Part shown: positions 52,462 to 61,867 of the stretch, piece by piece
Layout: each line of letters begins with the position of its first letter
Position numbering within the stretch: position 1 is the first letter of the stretch
DNA from: an uncultured Flavobacteriaceae bacterium
Lineage (GTDB): Bacteria; Bacteroidota; Bacteroidia; Flavobacteriales; Flavobacteriaceae
DNA length: 64,000 nucleotides
Assembly: GCA_943789465.1 (NCBI GenBank)
Contig: CALSUF010000003.1
Location: forward strand, 216,331-280,330
Direction of reading: 5' to 3'
The notes under the pieces: generated by a model
What the model was told of the DNA's origin: nothing
Database searches by the model: none
Seen by the model: the letters and a program-made list of their open reading frames with translations, nothing else
Position numbers and translations under genes: made by a program

Positions 52462-53592
52462 TTGAAATTTGATTTACTAAAAAAAGATACGGATACAAAA
52501 GCCCGTGCAGCCACTATAACAACAGATCACGGAGTGATTGAAACTCCTATTTTCATGCCTGTAGGCACTGTAGGTACGGTCAAAGGGGTGCACCAACGCG
52601 AGCTTAAAAATGACATTAATCCTGACGTTATTTTAGCAAACACCTATCATTTATTCCTTCGACCTCAAATAGAAATATTAGAAAAAGCGGGAGGACTTCA
52701 TAAATTTATGAATTGGGACCGTAATATTCTCACGGATTCTGGAGGCTATCAAGTGTACTCACTCTCTGCAAATCGAAAGATCAAAGAAGAAGGCGTTAAA
52801 TTTAAAAGTCATATAGACGGTAGTATGCACATATTTACCCCAGAAAATGTAATGGAAATTCAGCGTAGTATTGGTGCGGATATCATTATGGCTTTTGACG
52901 AGTGCACTCCTTATCCATGCGATTATAACTATGCAAAACGATCAATGCACATGACGCATCGTTGGTTAGACCGTTGTATAAATCATTTGGATAAAACACC
53001 GCTCAAATACGATTTCAATCAAGCCTTTTTTCCAATTGTTCAGGGAAGTACTTATAAAGATTTAAGACGCCAATCTGCAGAATACATCGCCAACTCAGGA
53101 GCGGTAGGGAATGCTATTGGTGGACTTTCTGTGGGGGAACCTGCCGATGAAATGTATGCCATGACCGATGTTGTATGTGAAATTCTCCCTGAAGATAAAC
53201 CCCGTTACTTAATGGGTGTGGGAACTCCAATCAATATTTTAGAAAATATAGCTTTAGGTGTCGATATGTTTGATTGTGTGATGCCAACACGTAACGCCAG
53301 AAATGGTATGCTATTTACAGCATATGGATCTATAAATATTAAAAATTTAAAATGGAAAGACGATTTTTCCCCTATTGACCCAATGGGAATCACCTTTGTT
53401 GACACGGAATATTCAAAAGCATATTTGAAACATTTGTTCACTGTTAACGAATTATTAGGAAAACAAATCGCAACAATTCATAACTTAGGGTTTTATTTAT
53501 GGCTCACCCGCGAAGCTCGAAAACATATCATCGCAGGTGATTTTGGAACTTGGAAAGCTATGATGGTCAAACAAATGGATAATCGTTTATAG
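52462..53592 (+). CDS. tgt: Queuine/preQ1 tRNA-ribosyltransferase
   Basis: 376 residues from a TTG start at 52462. The N-terminus MKFDLLKKDTDTKARAA fits the family start. Substrate-pocket motifs: PIFMPVGTVGTVKG, LTDSGGYQVYSL, AFDECTPYP, GGLSVGEP; the nucleophile Asp is in MFDCVMPTRNARNG. It exchanges guanine 34 of GUN-anticodon tRNAs for preQ1. The CxCxxC zinc site normally found 20-25 residues later is replaced by MGITFVDTEY, although the fourth ligand (His in TIHNL) remains. Confidence 0.93.
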   Translation: MKFDLLKKDTDTKARAATITTDHGVIETPIFMPVGTVGTVKGVHQRELKNDINPDVILANTYHLFLRPQIEILEKAGGLHKFMNWDRNILTDSGGYQVYSLSANRKIKEEGVKFKSHIDGSMHIFTPENVMEIQRSIGADIIMAFDECTPYPCDYNYAKRSMHMTHRWLDRCINHLDKTPLKYDFNQAFFPIVQGSTYKDLRRQSAEYIANSGAVGNAIGGLSVGEPADEMYAMTDVVCEILPEDKPRYLMGVGTPINILENIALGVDMFDCVMPTRNARNGMLFTAYGSINIKNLKWKDDFSPIDPMGITFVDTEYSKAYLKHLFTVNELLGKQIATIHNLGFYLWLTREARKHIIAGDFGTWKAMMVKQMDNRL

Positions 53593-53596
53593 ATTT

Positions 53597-54670
53597 ATGA
53601 AAATTCTAGATTGGTACATATTAAAACGGTATTTATTTACATTTTTCATGATGTTATTACTGTTTATTCCTATCGGAATTACTGTAAATCTTGCAGAAAA
53701 AATTGACCGTATTTTAGAAAATGAAGTTCCATTTGAAGAGGTAGCTTCTTACTATTTTGATTTTACAATTTATTTTGCGACCCTACTATTTCCATTGTTT
53801 TTATTTTTATCAGTAATTTGGTTTACATCCAAACTTGCTAATAACACAGAAATTGTTGCTTTTTTAAGTTCAGGAGTCTCCTTTACTCGCTTTTTAAGAC
53901 CCTATTTGGTGGGAGCTACTATTATTGCTGCACTCGCATTGATGTTAGGAATGTATTGGGCACCAATTGCTAGTAAAGGATTTAATGAGTTTACATATAA
54001 GTATCTTAAAAATACTAAAGTTGCTCAAACCAGTCATATTCACCGACAAATAAATGAAAACGAATACATTTATGTTAGTAACTTTGATACCAAAATAAAG
54101 CGCGGAAATAATTTTACTCTTGAGCATTTTGAAGACAATAAATTAGCCTATAAAATTCACGCCTCAGTTATTCGGTACATAGAAAAAGACAGTAGCTATC
54201 AATTGACAAATTATAATTTAAGAACCATTGGAGAGTTTGAAGATGAACTGGAATACGTTCGTAAAAAAGATACCATTTTCAATTTCGACCTACAAGATTT
54301 AACTCCACCAATGTATGTCGCTGAAACCTTGACCTATGGTGAATTATTGACCTTTATAGCCAGAGAAGAAGTGCGTGGTTCGTCCAATATAAATCGTTAC
54401 AAAGTAGTCCAATATAAAAAATGGAGTTTACCAGTATCTGTATTTATTCTTACAATTATTGCCGTCGCAGTTTCTTCTGTAAAACGCCGTGGTGGTATGG
54501 GAGTAAATTTAGCTTTCGGAATTGTGATTGCTATGATTTATGTCTTTTTTGATAAAGTTTTTGGGGTCATGGCGGAACAATCTGATTTCTCCCCATTGTT
54601 AGCCGTTTGGTTTCCTAACATCCTCTTTGGGAGTTTAGCAATTTACCTGTTATATAATGCAAAGCGATAA
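53597..54670 (+). CDS. LptF/LptG-family permease (YjgP/YjgQ)
   Basis: 357 residues. Six membrane helices in two sets (to ~115 and from ~270) flank a periplasmic beta-jellyroll (NENEYIYVSNFDTKIKRGNNF...). The C-terminal set contains SSVKRRGGMGVNLAFGIVIAM. LptF/LptG proteins with LptB drive lipopolysaccharide transport to the outer membrane. Bacteroidota often encode them at separate loci, and I cannot tell F from G. It is 4 bp after tgt, and its end overlaps the next gene by 14 bp. Confidence 0.9.
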   Translation: MKILDWYILKRYLFTFFMMLLLFIPIGITVNLAEKIDRILENEVPFEEVASYYFDFTIYFATLLFPLFLFLSVIWFTSKLANNTEIVAFLSSGVSFTRFLRPYLVGATIIAALALMLGMYWAPIASKGFNEFTYKYLKNTKVAQTSHIHRQINENEYIYVSNFDTKIKRGNNFTLEHFEDNKLAYKIHASVIRYIEKDSSYQLTNYNLRTIGEFEDELEYVRKKDTIFNFDLQDLTPPMYVAETLTYGELLTFIAREEVRGSSNINRYKVVQYKKWSLPVSVFILTIIAVAVSSVKRRGGMGVNLAFGIVIAMIYVFFDKVFGVMAEQSDFSPLLAVWFPNILFGSLAIYLLYNAKR

Positions 54671-55544
54671 ACTAAAAAACTACTTGCACCTTCATTTACT
54701 GGTGTTCATTGCAGGGTTCACAGCTATTTTAGGAGAGCTAATTTCTATTGATGCAATTCCTTTGGTTTGGTACAGAATGACCATTGCTGGACTATTAATG
54801 TTTTTTTTTATCAAGCTAAAAAAAAGATCGCTTAAAGTTCCATTAAAGGCTTTCATCAGATTTTCAATTGCGGGAATTATCATCGCCTTGCATTGGATTA
54901 CTTTTTTTGCTGCTATCAAAGCCTCTAACATTTCTATTACTTTAGCGATGTTTTCTACAGGAGCATTCTTTGCATCGTTGATAGAACCTTTATTTTATAA
55001 ACGTAAAATCATTGGCTATGAAATTATATTTGGATGTATTGTTATAGTAGGAGTTGTTCTTATTACACAGACTGAGTTGCAATATCTTTTAGGTATTGCA
55101 CTCGGAATTTCTTCAGCATTGTTTTCAACATTATTTGCCGTCCTCAACGGAAAATTCGTAAAAAACTATAAAGCCAGTGTCATTTCATTTTATGAATTTG
55201 TGAGTGGAGTGTTATTCATGTCCATTTTTATCGCCTTTACAGGAGATGGTTTTGATGCCTCTTATTTTCAGATTTCCAATTCCGATTGGTTGTGCCTATT
55301 TATTCTAGCATCCATATGTACGGCCTATGCTTTTATAGCCTCTATTCATGTAATGAAACACATTACACCCTATACTTTGGTATTGACCTATAATCTGGAG
55401 CCCATTTATGGAATTGTACTTGCAGTTATAATATTTCCAAAAACAGAAACAATGCGACCTCTATTTTACATTGGAGCAGGACTCATTATTTCTACTGTAC
55501 TTCTTAATGCAGTATTTAAAAACACCAATAAATCCAAAATCTAA
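54657..55544 (+). CDS. DMT-superfamily (EamA) transporter
   Basis: 295 residues with ten predicted membrane helices in two EamA repeats: GELISIDAIPLVWYRMTIAGLL and ALHWITFFAAIKASNISITLAM in the first, AFIASIHVMKHITPYTLVLTYNLEPIYG in the second. Such proteins export amino acids or other metabolites; the substrate is unknown. The start overlaps the LptF/G-type gene by 14 bp, so the two are probably translated together. Confidence 0.9.
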   Translation: MQSDKLKNYLHLHLLVFIAGFTAILGELISIDAIPLVWYRMTIAGLLMFFFIKLKKRSLKVPLKAFIRFSIAGIIIALHWITFFAAIKASNISITLAMFSTGAFFASLIEPLFYKRKIIGYEIIFGCIVIVGVVLITQTELQYLLGIALGISSALFSTLFAVLNGKFVKNYKASVISFYEFVSGVLFMSIFIAFTGDGFDASYFQISNSDWLCLFILASICTAYAFIASIHVMKHITPYTLVLTYNLEPIYGIVLAVIIFPKTETMRPLFYIGAGLIISTVLLNAVFKNTNKSKI

Positions 55545-55566
55545 CCTCTGAAATCTATTAAAGTTT

Positions 55567-55574
55567 TATATTTG
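55567..55574 (+). promoter_or_regulatory. -7 promoter element of accA
   Basis: TATATTTG matches TAnnTTTG exactly and lies 31 bp ahead of ATG 55606. Confidence 0.55.
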
Positions 55575-55605
55575 TACACTAACTAAAAACTAATCTTGAA
55601 TTTCT

Positions 55606-56559
55606 ATGGAGTATCTAGAATTTGAGTTGCCTATAAAGGAACTAGAAGATCAATTACAAAAATGCCAAACTATTGGAGAGGAAAGTGACGTAGATGTTAC
55701 CGAAACATGTATTCAAATCCAGAAAAAATTGGACCTTGCCAAAAAAGAAATTTACAAAAACTTAACTCCTTGGCAACGCGTCCAGTTGTCGAGACATCCA
55801 GACCGACCTTACACTCTAGATTATATCAATGCTATTTGTGGAGATTCATTTTTGGAACTTCACGGCGATCGGAATTTTAAGGACGATAAAGCAATGATTG
55901 GTGGATTGGGTAAAATTGGAGATCAAAGTTTTATGTTTATTGGTCAACAAAAAGGATTCAACACCAAAACTCGTCAGTATCGAAATTTTGGAATGGCCAA
56001 CCCAGAAGGCTACAGAAAAGCATTACGATTGATGAAGTCTGCCGAAAAATTTGGCATTCCTGTCGTATCACTTATAGATACACCAGGTGCATACCCAGGA
56101 TTAGAAGCTGAAGAACGTGGACAAGGAGAAGCCATCGCAAGAAATATTCTTGAAATGACCCGTTTGAAAGTACCAATTATTACGATCATTATTGGAGAAG
56201 GGGCTTCTGGAGGTGCTCTCGGAATTGGAGTAGGAGATAAAGTTTTGATGCTAGAAAACACTTGGTACTCTGTCATTTCACCAGAGTCTTGTTCCTCTAT
56301 TTTATGGAGAAGTTGGGAATATAAAGAACAAGCAGCTGAAGCATTAAAATTAACAGCCAAAGACATGAAACGAATGAAATTAGTAGACGAAATTGTGAAA
56401 GAACCCCTTGGAGGTGCTCATAAAGATCGCGAACAAACATTTACTACAGTTTCCAATACGATTGTTAAGTCCTATAACGAATTTAAAAACTTATCACCAA
56501 AAGAACTGGTAGATCAACGCATGGATAAATACTCTCAAATGGGAGTTTATAATGATTAA
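55606..56559 (+). CDS. accA: Acetyl-CoA carboxylase carboxyltransferase subunit alpha
   Basis: 317 residues. The N-terminal helical region ([11 protein letters not shown]...) is followed by the crotonase-like carboxyltransferase core: [81 protein letters not shown]. With AccD it transfers the carboxyl group from biotin to acetyl-CoA in fatty acid synthesis. accD is not nearby. A strong terminator follows. Confidence 0.97.
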   Translation: MEYLEFELPIKELEDQLQKCQTIGEESDVDVTETCIQIQKKLDLAKKEIYKNLTPWQRVQLSRHPDRPYTLDYINAICGDSFLELHGDRNFKDDKAMIGGLGKIGDQSFMFIGQQKGFNTKTRQYRNFGMANPEGYRKALRLMKSAEKFGIPVVSLIDTPGAYPGLEAEERGQGEAIARNILEMTRLKVPIITIIIGEGASGGALGIGVGDKVLMLENTWYSVISPESCSSILWRSWEYKEQAAEALKLTAKDMKRMKLVDEIVKEPLGGAHKDREQTFTTVSNTIVKSYNEFKNLSPKELVDQRMDKYSQMGVYND

Positions 56560-56586
56560 GTTATAAGTTCCATCTTGTAAAAAATT

Positions 56587-56613
56587 AAGTCAAGTGTTTC
56601 ACTTGACTTTTTT
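56587..56613 (+). terminator. Terminator after accA
   Basis: Perfect 10-bp stem AAGTCAAGTG - TTT - CACTTGACTT followed by a T run, 27 bp after the accA stop. Confidence 0.85.
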
Positions 56614-56827
56614 AATGCTTATCAACAATATTTTGAACTTATAAACAGTTCAGTTGTTGAGTAACCATTGACTTAACAGTCCTTTTAATCCTCATAATTA
56701 AAGTATCTTAGTAAAACCATAAAGCAAACATATAAAAAACAAAATGATCCATAAGGATGATTAATAGCGAACTTGCCTGCATTAACAAGGTACATGTAAC
56801 CGTTAAAAAAACAATGATTACAAATAG

Positions 56828-58363
56828 ATGAAACAACCAGAACCAGTAAAAGTATACAAGAAAGATAATAGCACTCTGATTAGCTTAGAAAAAGGGAAAA
56901 TTCCGCCTCAAGCTACTGACTTAGAAGAAGTGGTGCTAGGAGCAATGATGATTGATAAAAAAGGAGTCGATGAAGTGATCGATATCCTTAGTATGGATGC
57001 TTTTTATAAAGATGCCCACCAACATATATTTGAAGCCATCCTTCAATTATTTGAAAACAGTGAACCTGTAGATTTATTAACAGTTTCAACTCAATTACGT
57101 AAAAATTCTAAACTTGATATAGTTGGAGGAGATTTTTATTTAATTTCATTAACTCAAAAAGTATCTTCTTCGGCACATATTGAGTTTCATGCACGTATTA
57201 TTTTACAAAAATTTATTCAGCGTAGTTTAATTAAAATTTCAAATGAAATTATTGAAGATGCCTTTGATGAAACCAAAGATGTTTTTGATTTATTAGACAA
57301 GGCCGAGTCAAGACTGTATGAAGTTACACAAGGAAATATTAAAAAATCGACAGAAACAGCTCAAGATTTAGTTTTTCAAGCCAAGAAAAAAATCGAAGAA
57401 ATTTCTAATAAAGAAGGCCTTTCAGGAGTACCATCAGGATTTGATAAATTAGATAAGCTAACGTCTGGTTGGCAAGAAAGTGATTTGATTATTATTGCAG
57501 CGCGTCCAGGTATGGGAAAAACAGCCCTGACACTGTCGATGGCGCGTAACATTGCTGTCACTCAAAGTATTCCTGTAGCTTTTTTCTCTTTAGAAATGTC
57601 GTCTGTTCAATTAATTACACGTTTGATTTCTTCTGAAACAGGACTTAACTCTGAAAAACTAAGAACTGGTCGTCTCGAAAAACACGAATGGGAGCAGTTG
57701 AATGTAAAAGTAAAAGCCCTCGAAAAAGCACCTTTGTATATAGATGATACACCCTCCTTATCTATTTTTGATTTAAGAGCCAAGGCGCGTCGATTGGCCT
57801 CGCAAAATGGTATCAAACTGATAGTTGTGGATTACTTGCAATTGATGACAGCCGGAGGGACACAAAAAAGTGGGAATCGAGAACAAGAGATCTCTATGAT
57901 TTCTAGAAACCTTAAAGCCTTAGCAAAAGAGTTAAGCATTCCAGTGATAGCCTTATCGCAATTATCAAGAGCCGTGGAAACACGTGGAGGGAGTAAACGT
58001 CCTTTGCTTTCAGATTTGAGGGAATCTGGAGCCATTGAACAAGATGCCGATATTGTATCTTTTATTTACCGTCCCGAATATTATAAAATTGATGAATGGG
58101 ATGACGAGCAACACACACCCTCAGAAGGTCAAGCTGAGTTTATTATTGCTAAACACCGTAATGGTGGACTTGAAAACATCCGTTTAAAATTCATTGGACA
58201 TTTAGGTAAATTTGATAACCTTGACGATTTTGACTCTCCATTTGATACTGAGTTTCACTCAAAAATGAATGCTGCAGCCAATGATGACACCTTTAAACAA
58301 GATGACTTTAGAATCGATCCGAGTCAAGCATTTGGAGATGCTGATGATGATACACCCTATTAA
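56828..58363 (+). CDS. dnaB: Replicative DNA helicase
   Basis: 511 residues. DnaB N-terminal domain at about 20-125 (PPQATDLEEVVLGAMMID), linker, then the RecA-like helicase core: Walker A ARPGMGKTA, VAFFSLEMSS, the Walker B region IKLIVVDYLQLM, SRNLKALAKEL, SQLSRAVETRGGSKRPLLSDLRESGAIEQDAD, and the Arg-finger region RNGGLENIRLKF. No intein is present. The 268 bp ahead of it contain the accA terminator and no visible gene. Confidence 0.97.
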   Translation: MKQPEPVKVYKKDNSTLISLEKGKIPPQATDLEEVVLGAMMIDKKGVDEVIDILSMDAFYKDAHQHIFEAILQLFENSEPVDLLTVSTQLRKNSKLDIVGGDFYLISLTQKVSSSAHIEFHARIILQKFIQRSLIKISNEIIEDAFDETKDVFDLLDKAESRLYEVTQGNIKKSTETAQDLVFQAKKKIEEISNKEGLSGVPSGFDKLDKLTSGWQESDLIIIAARPGMGKTALTLSMARNIAVTQSIPVAFFSLEMSSVQLITRLISSETGLNSEKLRTGRLEKHEWEQLNVKVKALEKAPLYIDDTPSLSIFDLRAKARRLASQNGIKLIVVDYLQLMTAGGTQKSGNREQEISMISRNLKALAKELSIPVIALSQLSRAVETRGGSKRPLLSDLRESGAIEQDADIVSFIYRPEYYKIDEWDDEQHTPSEGQAEFIIAKHRNGGLENIRLKFIGHLGKFDNLDDFDSPFDTEFHSKMNAAANDDTFKQDDFRIDPSQAFGDADDDTPY

Positions 58364-58399
58364 ATCATTTTAGCTAATTTTTTTGACTATATTTAGGAA

Positions 58400-59656
58400 A
58401 TGAAACATTTACTCTTAAGTCTTTTTTTTGTGATATCCTTTCAAATCCATGCCTCGTACATTCTCATTCCGATGGATGCCGAGAGTCAAAAAAATCATTT
58501 GAAAGCTTATGGAATTACGTATTGGACCTTAAGTAAACAAGAAAATGTCAAATGGCTTCTCAATTACAGAGGAGGTTCTTTTCTATTGCCACACAAAGAT
58601 ACTATTGAAAATGAATGCCTCATACGAGGGGTTTCTTATGAACTAATTAGTAATTCAGAAGCCGAAGCCATTCTCATAGAAATAAGCAGTCCAAGTAAAA
58701 ATATGGATGCTGTCGTTCTTGAAAAAGCACCTAAAATTGCAGTATATTCTCCTAGCGGAAAACAACCTTGGGACGATGCCGTCACCATGGTTTTGACATA
58801 CGCCGAAATTCCATATGAAATTATTTATGATACCGAAGTCCTGAGTGATGCTTTGTTGCTTTATGATTGGTTACACCTCCATCATGAAGATTTTACTGGG
58901 CAATATGGTAAGTTTTACAGAGCCTATAGAAATGCAGCATGGTATATTGAGCAGCAAAAAAATGCTGAAGCACTTGCAACAAGCTTAGGATATAATAAGG
59001 TCTCTAAACAAAAATTGGCAGTCGCTCAAAAAATCAGAGAATATGTTTTGGGTGGTGGTTTTATGTTTGCCATGTGTAGTGCTACCGATAGTTTCGACAT
59101 TGCTTTAGCCGCCCAATCGCTCGATATTTGTGAGCCTATGTTTGATGGTGATGGAACTACACCCAATTACCAATCAAAATTAGATGACTCCAAAACCTTT
59201 GCTTTTAAAAATTTTATTTTAGAGCGCGATCCAAAAGTATACGAGTTTTCAAGTATCGACATGACTCAAAAACGTAAGATTACAAAAGAGTTGGATTACT
59301 TCACGCTTATGGAATATTCTGCAAAATGGGATCCCATTCCCACCATGCTCAATCAAAACCATACCGCACTCGTAAAAGGATTTATGGGACAAACTACATC
59401 GTATTCAAGAGATCAAGTCAAGCCCAATGTATTAGTAATGGGTGAAAATAAATCTAATGGCGAGGCGCGTTATATCCATGGAATTAAAGGACAAGGATTT
59501 TTCACGTTTTATGGAGGCCACGATCCTGAAGATTATACCCATAGAGTAGGGGATCCTAAAACTGAATTGGATTTGCATCCAACTTCACCAGGGTATCGAC
59601 TCATTTTAAACAACGTATTATTTCCAGCTGCTCGAAAAAAAAAGAAAAAAACTTAA
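58400..59656 (+). CDS. Conserved exported protein of unknown function (often named 'asparagine synthetase B' in relatives)
   Basis: 418 residues with a signal peptide (cleavage near IHAS). The protein begins SYILIPMDAESQKNHLKAYG and contains IAVYSPSGKQPWDDAVTMVLTYAEIPYEIIYD, LHLHHEDFTGQYGKF, GGGFMFAMCSATDSFDIALAA and IHGIKGQGFFTFYGGHDPEDYTHR. From memory, close homologues carry the database name asparagine synthetase B. I see neither an N-terminal Cys glutaminase nor an SGGxDS ATP site, and the protein is exported, so that name is probably wrong. The layout is more like a glutamine-amidotransferase-fold domain. A polylysine C-terminus is notable. Confidence 0.75.
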   Translation: MKHLLLSLFFVISFQIHASYILIPMDAESQKNHLKAYGITYWTLSKQENVKWLLNYRGGSFLLPHKDTIENECLIRGVSYELISNSEAEAILIEISSPSKNMDAVVLEKAPKIAVYSPSGKQPWDDAVTMVLTYAEIPYEIIYDTEVLSDALLLYDWLHLHHEDFTGQYGKFYRAYRNAAWYIEQQKNAEALATSLGYNKVSKQKLAVAQKIREYVLGGGFMFAMCSATDSFDIALAAQSLDICEPMFDGDGTTPNYQSKLDDSKTFAFKNFILERDPKVYEFSSIDMTQKRKITKELDYFTLMEYSAKWDPIPTMLNQNHTALVKGFMGQTTSYSRDQVKPNVLVMGENKSNGEARYIHGIKGQGFFTFYGGHDPEDYTHRVGDPKTELDLHPTSPGYRLILNNVLFPAARKKKKKT

Positions 59657-59682
59657 CTTTTCAATTACTATATTTTTTTAAT

Positions 59683-60522
59683 ATGAATTCCACATTGTCA
59701 CTTAACAGAAAAGATTTCGCTCAACTGATTGTTGATAGAATTGTTCAAGATAAAGATCGTATTAAAAAACAGTATGAAGCAACTAAAAATCAAATTGGCT
59801 ATTTTTTTATAGATGACCTACTACCACCAGAAATAACAGAACACATTAATAATCAGTTTCCATCACATGACAAGATGGTTCAAAAGAAGAGTATTCGAGA
59901 AAACAAGTACATTGCGGTTCAAATGAATCAATACCCACGAGTCCTAGAAGATCTCATTTTTGCCTTTCAAGATGAACGCGTTGTAAAAATAATTAAAGAC
60001 TTGTGTGAGATTGAGGACCTTCAACCAGATGAAAATTTGTATGCAGGTGGGTTGTCTTCTATGAAACAATCTCAGTTTTTAAATCCACATTTAGATAACT
60101 CTCACGACAAAGAACGGAGCCGTTGGCGAGTGTTGAATTTATTGTTTTACGTCACTCCAAATTGGAAGGACTCTAATGGTGGTCATTTAGAAATTTGGCC
60201 TGAAGGTCTAGAGCAACATCAAACTACATTACACTCTCGATTTAACCGGCTTATAGTTATGGCAACTCACGATAAATCATGGCATTCGGTAAGCCCCGTC
60301 GTAGTCAATGCTTCTCGCAATTGTGTGTCTAACTACTACTTTTCAAACACTGCTCTTTCCAGTACTGATAAATTTCATGTAACCACTTTTAGAGGGAGGC
60401 CTCATCAGAAAATAAGAAATCAATTTCTTAAAATTGATTCGTTTTTAAGAATGAATTTGAGGAAATTATTCAAAAAAGGGGTTGTCAAAAACCCTCATGT
60501 TTATAAAACTAAAAAAGATTAA
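59683..60522 (+). CDS. 2-oxoglutarate/Fe(II)-dependent oxygenase family protein
   Basis: 279 residues. The Fe(II) ligands are HLD in FLNPHLDNSHDKERSRWR and the distal His in DKSWHSVSPV; the Arg of NASRNCVSNYYFS is the expected 2-oxoglutarate anchor. The middle segment LNLLFYVTPNWKDSNGGHLEIW is typical of prolyl-4-hydroxylase-like double-stranded beta-helix enzymes. The substrate is unknown; a protein or small-molecule hydroxylase is possible. It ends at a bidirectional terminator. Confidence 0.85.
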   Translation: MNSTLSLNRKDFAQLIVDRIVQDKDRIKKQYEATKNQIGYFFIDDLLPPEITEHINNQFPSHDKMVQKKSIRENKYIAVQMNQYPRVLEDLIFAFQDERVVKIIKDLCEIEDLQPDENLYAGGLSSMKQSQFLNPHLDNSHDKERSRWRVLNLLFYVTPNWKDSNGGHLEIWPEGLEQHQTTLHSRFNRLIVMATHDKSWHSVSPVVVNASRNCVSNYYFSNTALSSTDKFHVTTFRGRPHQKIRNQFLKIDSFLRMNLRKLFKKGVVKNPHVYKTKKD

Positions 60523-60556
60523 ATTTATATTCAATCAATGTATTTACTATTAAAAT

Positions 60557-60590
60557 CAAAAAAGCCCCGCAATTTGCGAGGCTTTTTTTT
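60557..60590. terminator. Bidirectional terminator between the oxygenase gene and rplT
   Basis: Hairpin AAAAAAGCCCCGCAA / TTGCGAGGCTTTTTT with one mismatch, A-rich before and T-rich after. It separates two convergent units. Confidence 0.85.
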
Positions 60591-60622
60591 ATAAGCGAAT
60601 ATGATACAATAGGCTGTTTGCC

Positions 60623-60967
60623 TTACTTTACTTTATCTACAATAGCTTTGAAAGCTTCAGGACTATTCATCGCTAAATCAGCTAAAACCTTACGGTTTAA
60701 TTCGATATTGTGCGTTTTGAGTTTCCCAATAAATTGTGAATAGGATAATCCATGAGCTCTGGCTCCTGCGTTGATACGCATGATCCACAATGCACGGAAT
60801 GTTCTTTTCTTATTTCTACGGTCTCTGTAAGCATAAAGCATCGCTTTGTCAACTGCATTTTTAGCAATTGTCCATACGTTTTTACGTCTTCCAAAATAAC
60901 CTTTGGCTTGTTTTAATACTTTTTTTCTTCGGGCTCTTTTGGCCACTGAATTTACTGATCTTGGCAT
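60623..60967 (-). CDS. rplT: 50S ribosomal protein L20
   Basis: 114 residues, standard length, strongly basic. [29 protein letters not shown] at the start and [19 protein letters not shown] in the middle are diagnostic. Last gene of thrS-infC-rpmI-rplT. In other bacteria L20 represses this operon by binding its own mRNA; I cannot see the site here. Confidence 0.97.
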   Translation of the reverse strand: MPRSVNSVAKRARRKKVLKQAKGYFGRRKNVWTIAKNAVDKAMLYAYRDRRNKKRTFRALWIMRINAGARAHGLSYSQFIGKLKTHNIELNRKVLADLAMNSPEAFKAIVDKVK

Positions 60968-61064
60968 TTCTTAAATGTTTTTTGTAGTAGGCGATTCAAT
61001 TTTATTGAATACTTTGTTGGCCTAACTCCATGGTTTATAAAATAATTTTCAACCTAAACAACGT

Positions 61065-61262
61065 TTACTTTAAACGTAATTGTTGTTTAATGTTTGCTTC
61101 GTCATTCGCATGTACTAATGTACTGTGCGTCAGAGCAAGCTTACGTTTTTTAGACTTCTTCGTTAGAATGTGGCTTTTGAACGCATGCTTTCTTTTGATT
61201 TTTCCAGTACCAGTTACTTTAAAACGTTTCTTGGCACTAGACTTGGTTTTCATTTTAGGCAT
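61065..61262 (-). CDS. rpmI: 50S ribosomal protein L35
   Basis: 65 residues, standard length. [30 protein letters not shown] is diagnostic of L35. It lies 26 bp after infC and 97 bp ahead of rplT. Confidence 0.97.
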   Translation of the reverse strand: MPKMKTKSSAKKRFKVTGTGKIKRKHAFKSHILTKKSKKRKLALTHSTLVHANDEANIKQQLRLK

Positions 61263-61288
61263 TTTCTCCTTTTATTTAGTTGCTTCGC

Positions 61289-61846
61289 TTATTTTACTTT
61301 TTTAGGGGATATGAACATTATCATACGTTTCCCTTCTAATTTTGGCATTTGCTCTACCTTTCCTAAGTCTTCCAAATCTTGCGCTAGTCGCAATAATAAA
61401 ATTTGACCTTGTTCTTGATAGATGATTGAACGTCCTTTGAAAAATACAAAAGCTTTCAATTTGGCGCCTTCCTTTAAAAACTTTTCAGCGTGTTTTTTCT
61501 TGAAAGCATAATCATGATCGTCAGTTTGAGGTCCAAAACGAATCTCTTTCACAACTACTTTAGTAGCTTTTGATTTGATAGCTTTATCACGCTTCTTTTG
61601 TTCATAAAGAAACTTTTTATAATCCATAACCTTACATACGGGAGGAACAGCATTAGGTGAAATTTCAACTAAATCTACCTCTTGCTCTCGAGCAATTGAT
61701 AAGGCTTTAGATAAGCTGTATACACCAACTTCAACATTGTCACCAACAAGTCTTAGCTCTAGTGCTGTGATTTTTCTGTTGATCTTGTGTTGATCTTCTT
61801 TAATAATTCTTAGAGGACCTCTGTCTCTTCTTCTACGTATTGCTAT
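61289..61846 (-). CDS. infC: Translation initiation factor IF-3, probable AUA start
   Basis: 185 residues when read from ATA 61846. The first ATG in frame (61627, [10 protein letters not shown]) would give only the C-terminal domain. The N-terminal domain is plainly encoded upstream in the same frame: [55 protein letters not shown]. Between the in-frame stop just upstream (TAA at 61864-61862) and this domain no ATG, GTG or TTG exists. Only ATA codons (61846 and 61840) are candidates; ATA-GCA-ATA-CGT would give fMet-Ala-Ile-Arg, the usual flavobacterial beginning. IF-3 proofreads start codons and represses its own non-AUG start in E. coli (AUU). It lies 21 bp after thrS. Confidence 0.9.
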   Translation of the reverse strand: MAIRRRRDRGPLRIIKEDQHKINRKITALELRLVGDNVEVGVYSLSKALSIAREQEVDLVEISPNAVPPVCKVMDYKKFLYEQKKRDKAIKSKATKVVVKEIRFGPQTDDHDYAFKKKHAEKFLKEGAKLKAFVFFKGRSIIYQEQGQILLLRLAQDLEDLGKVEQMPKLEGKRMIMFISPKKVK

Positions 61847-61867
61847 GGCTTTATATTTTAGTTAAAC

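Noticed and set aside
56560..56827. Gap ahead of dnaB as a site of a small RNA or gene
   Set aside because: Only the accA terminator is clear. A loose CAACA...TGTTG dyad near 56624-56661 is too weak to call.
61289..61627. infC as a truncated 112-residue protein from ATG 61627
   Set aside because: The conserved N-terminal IF-3 domain is encoded directly upstream in the same frame without a stop.
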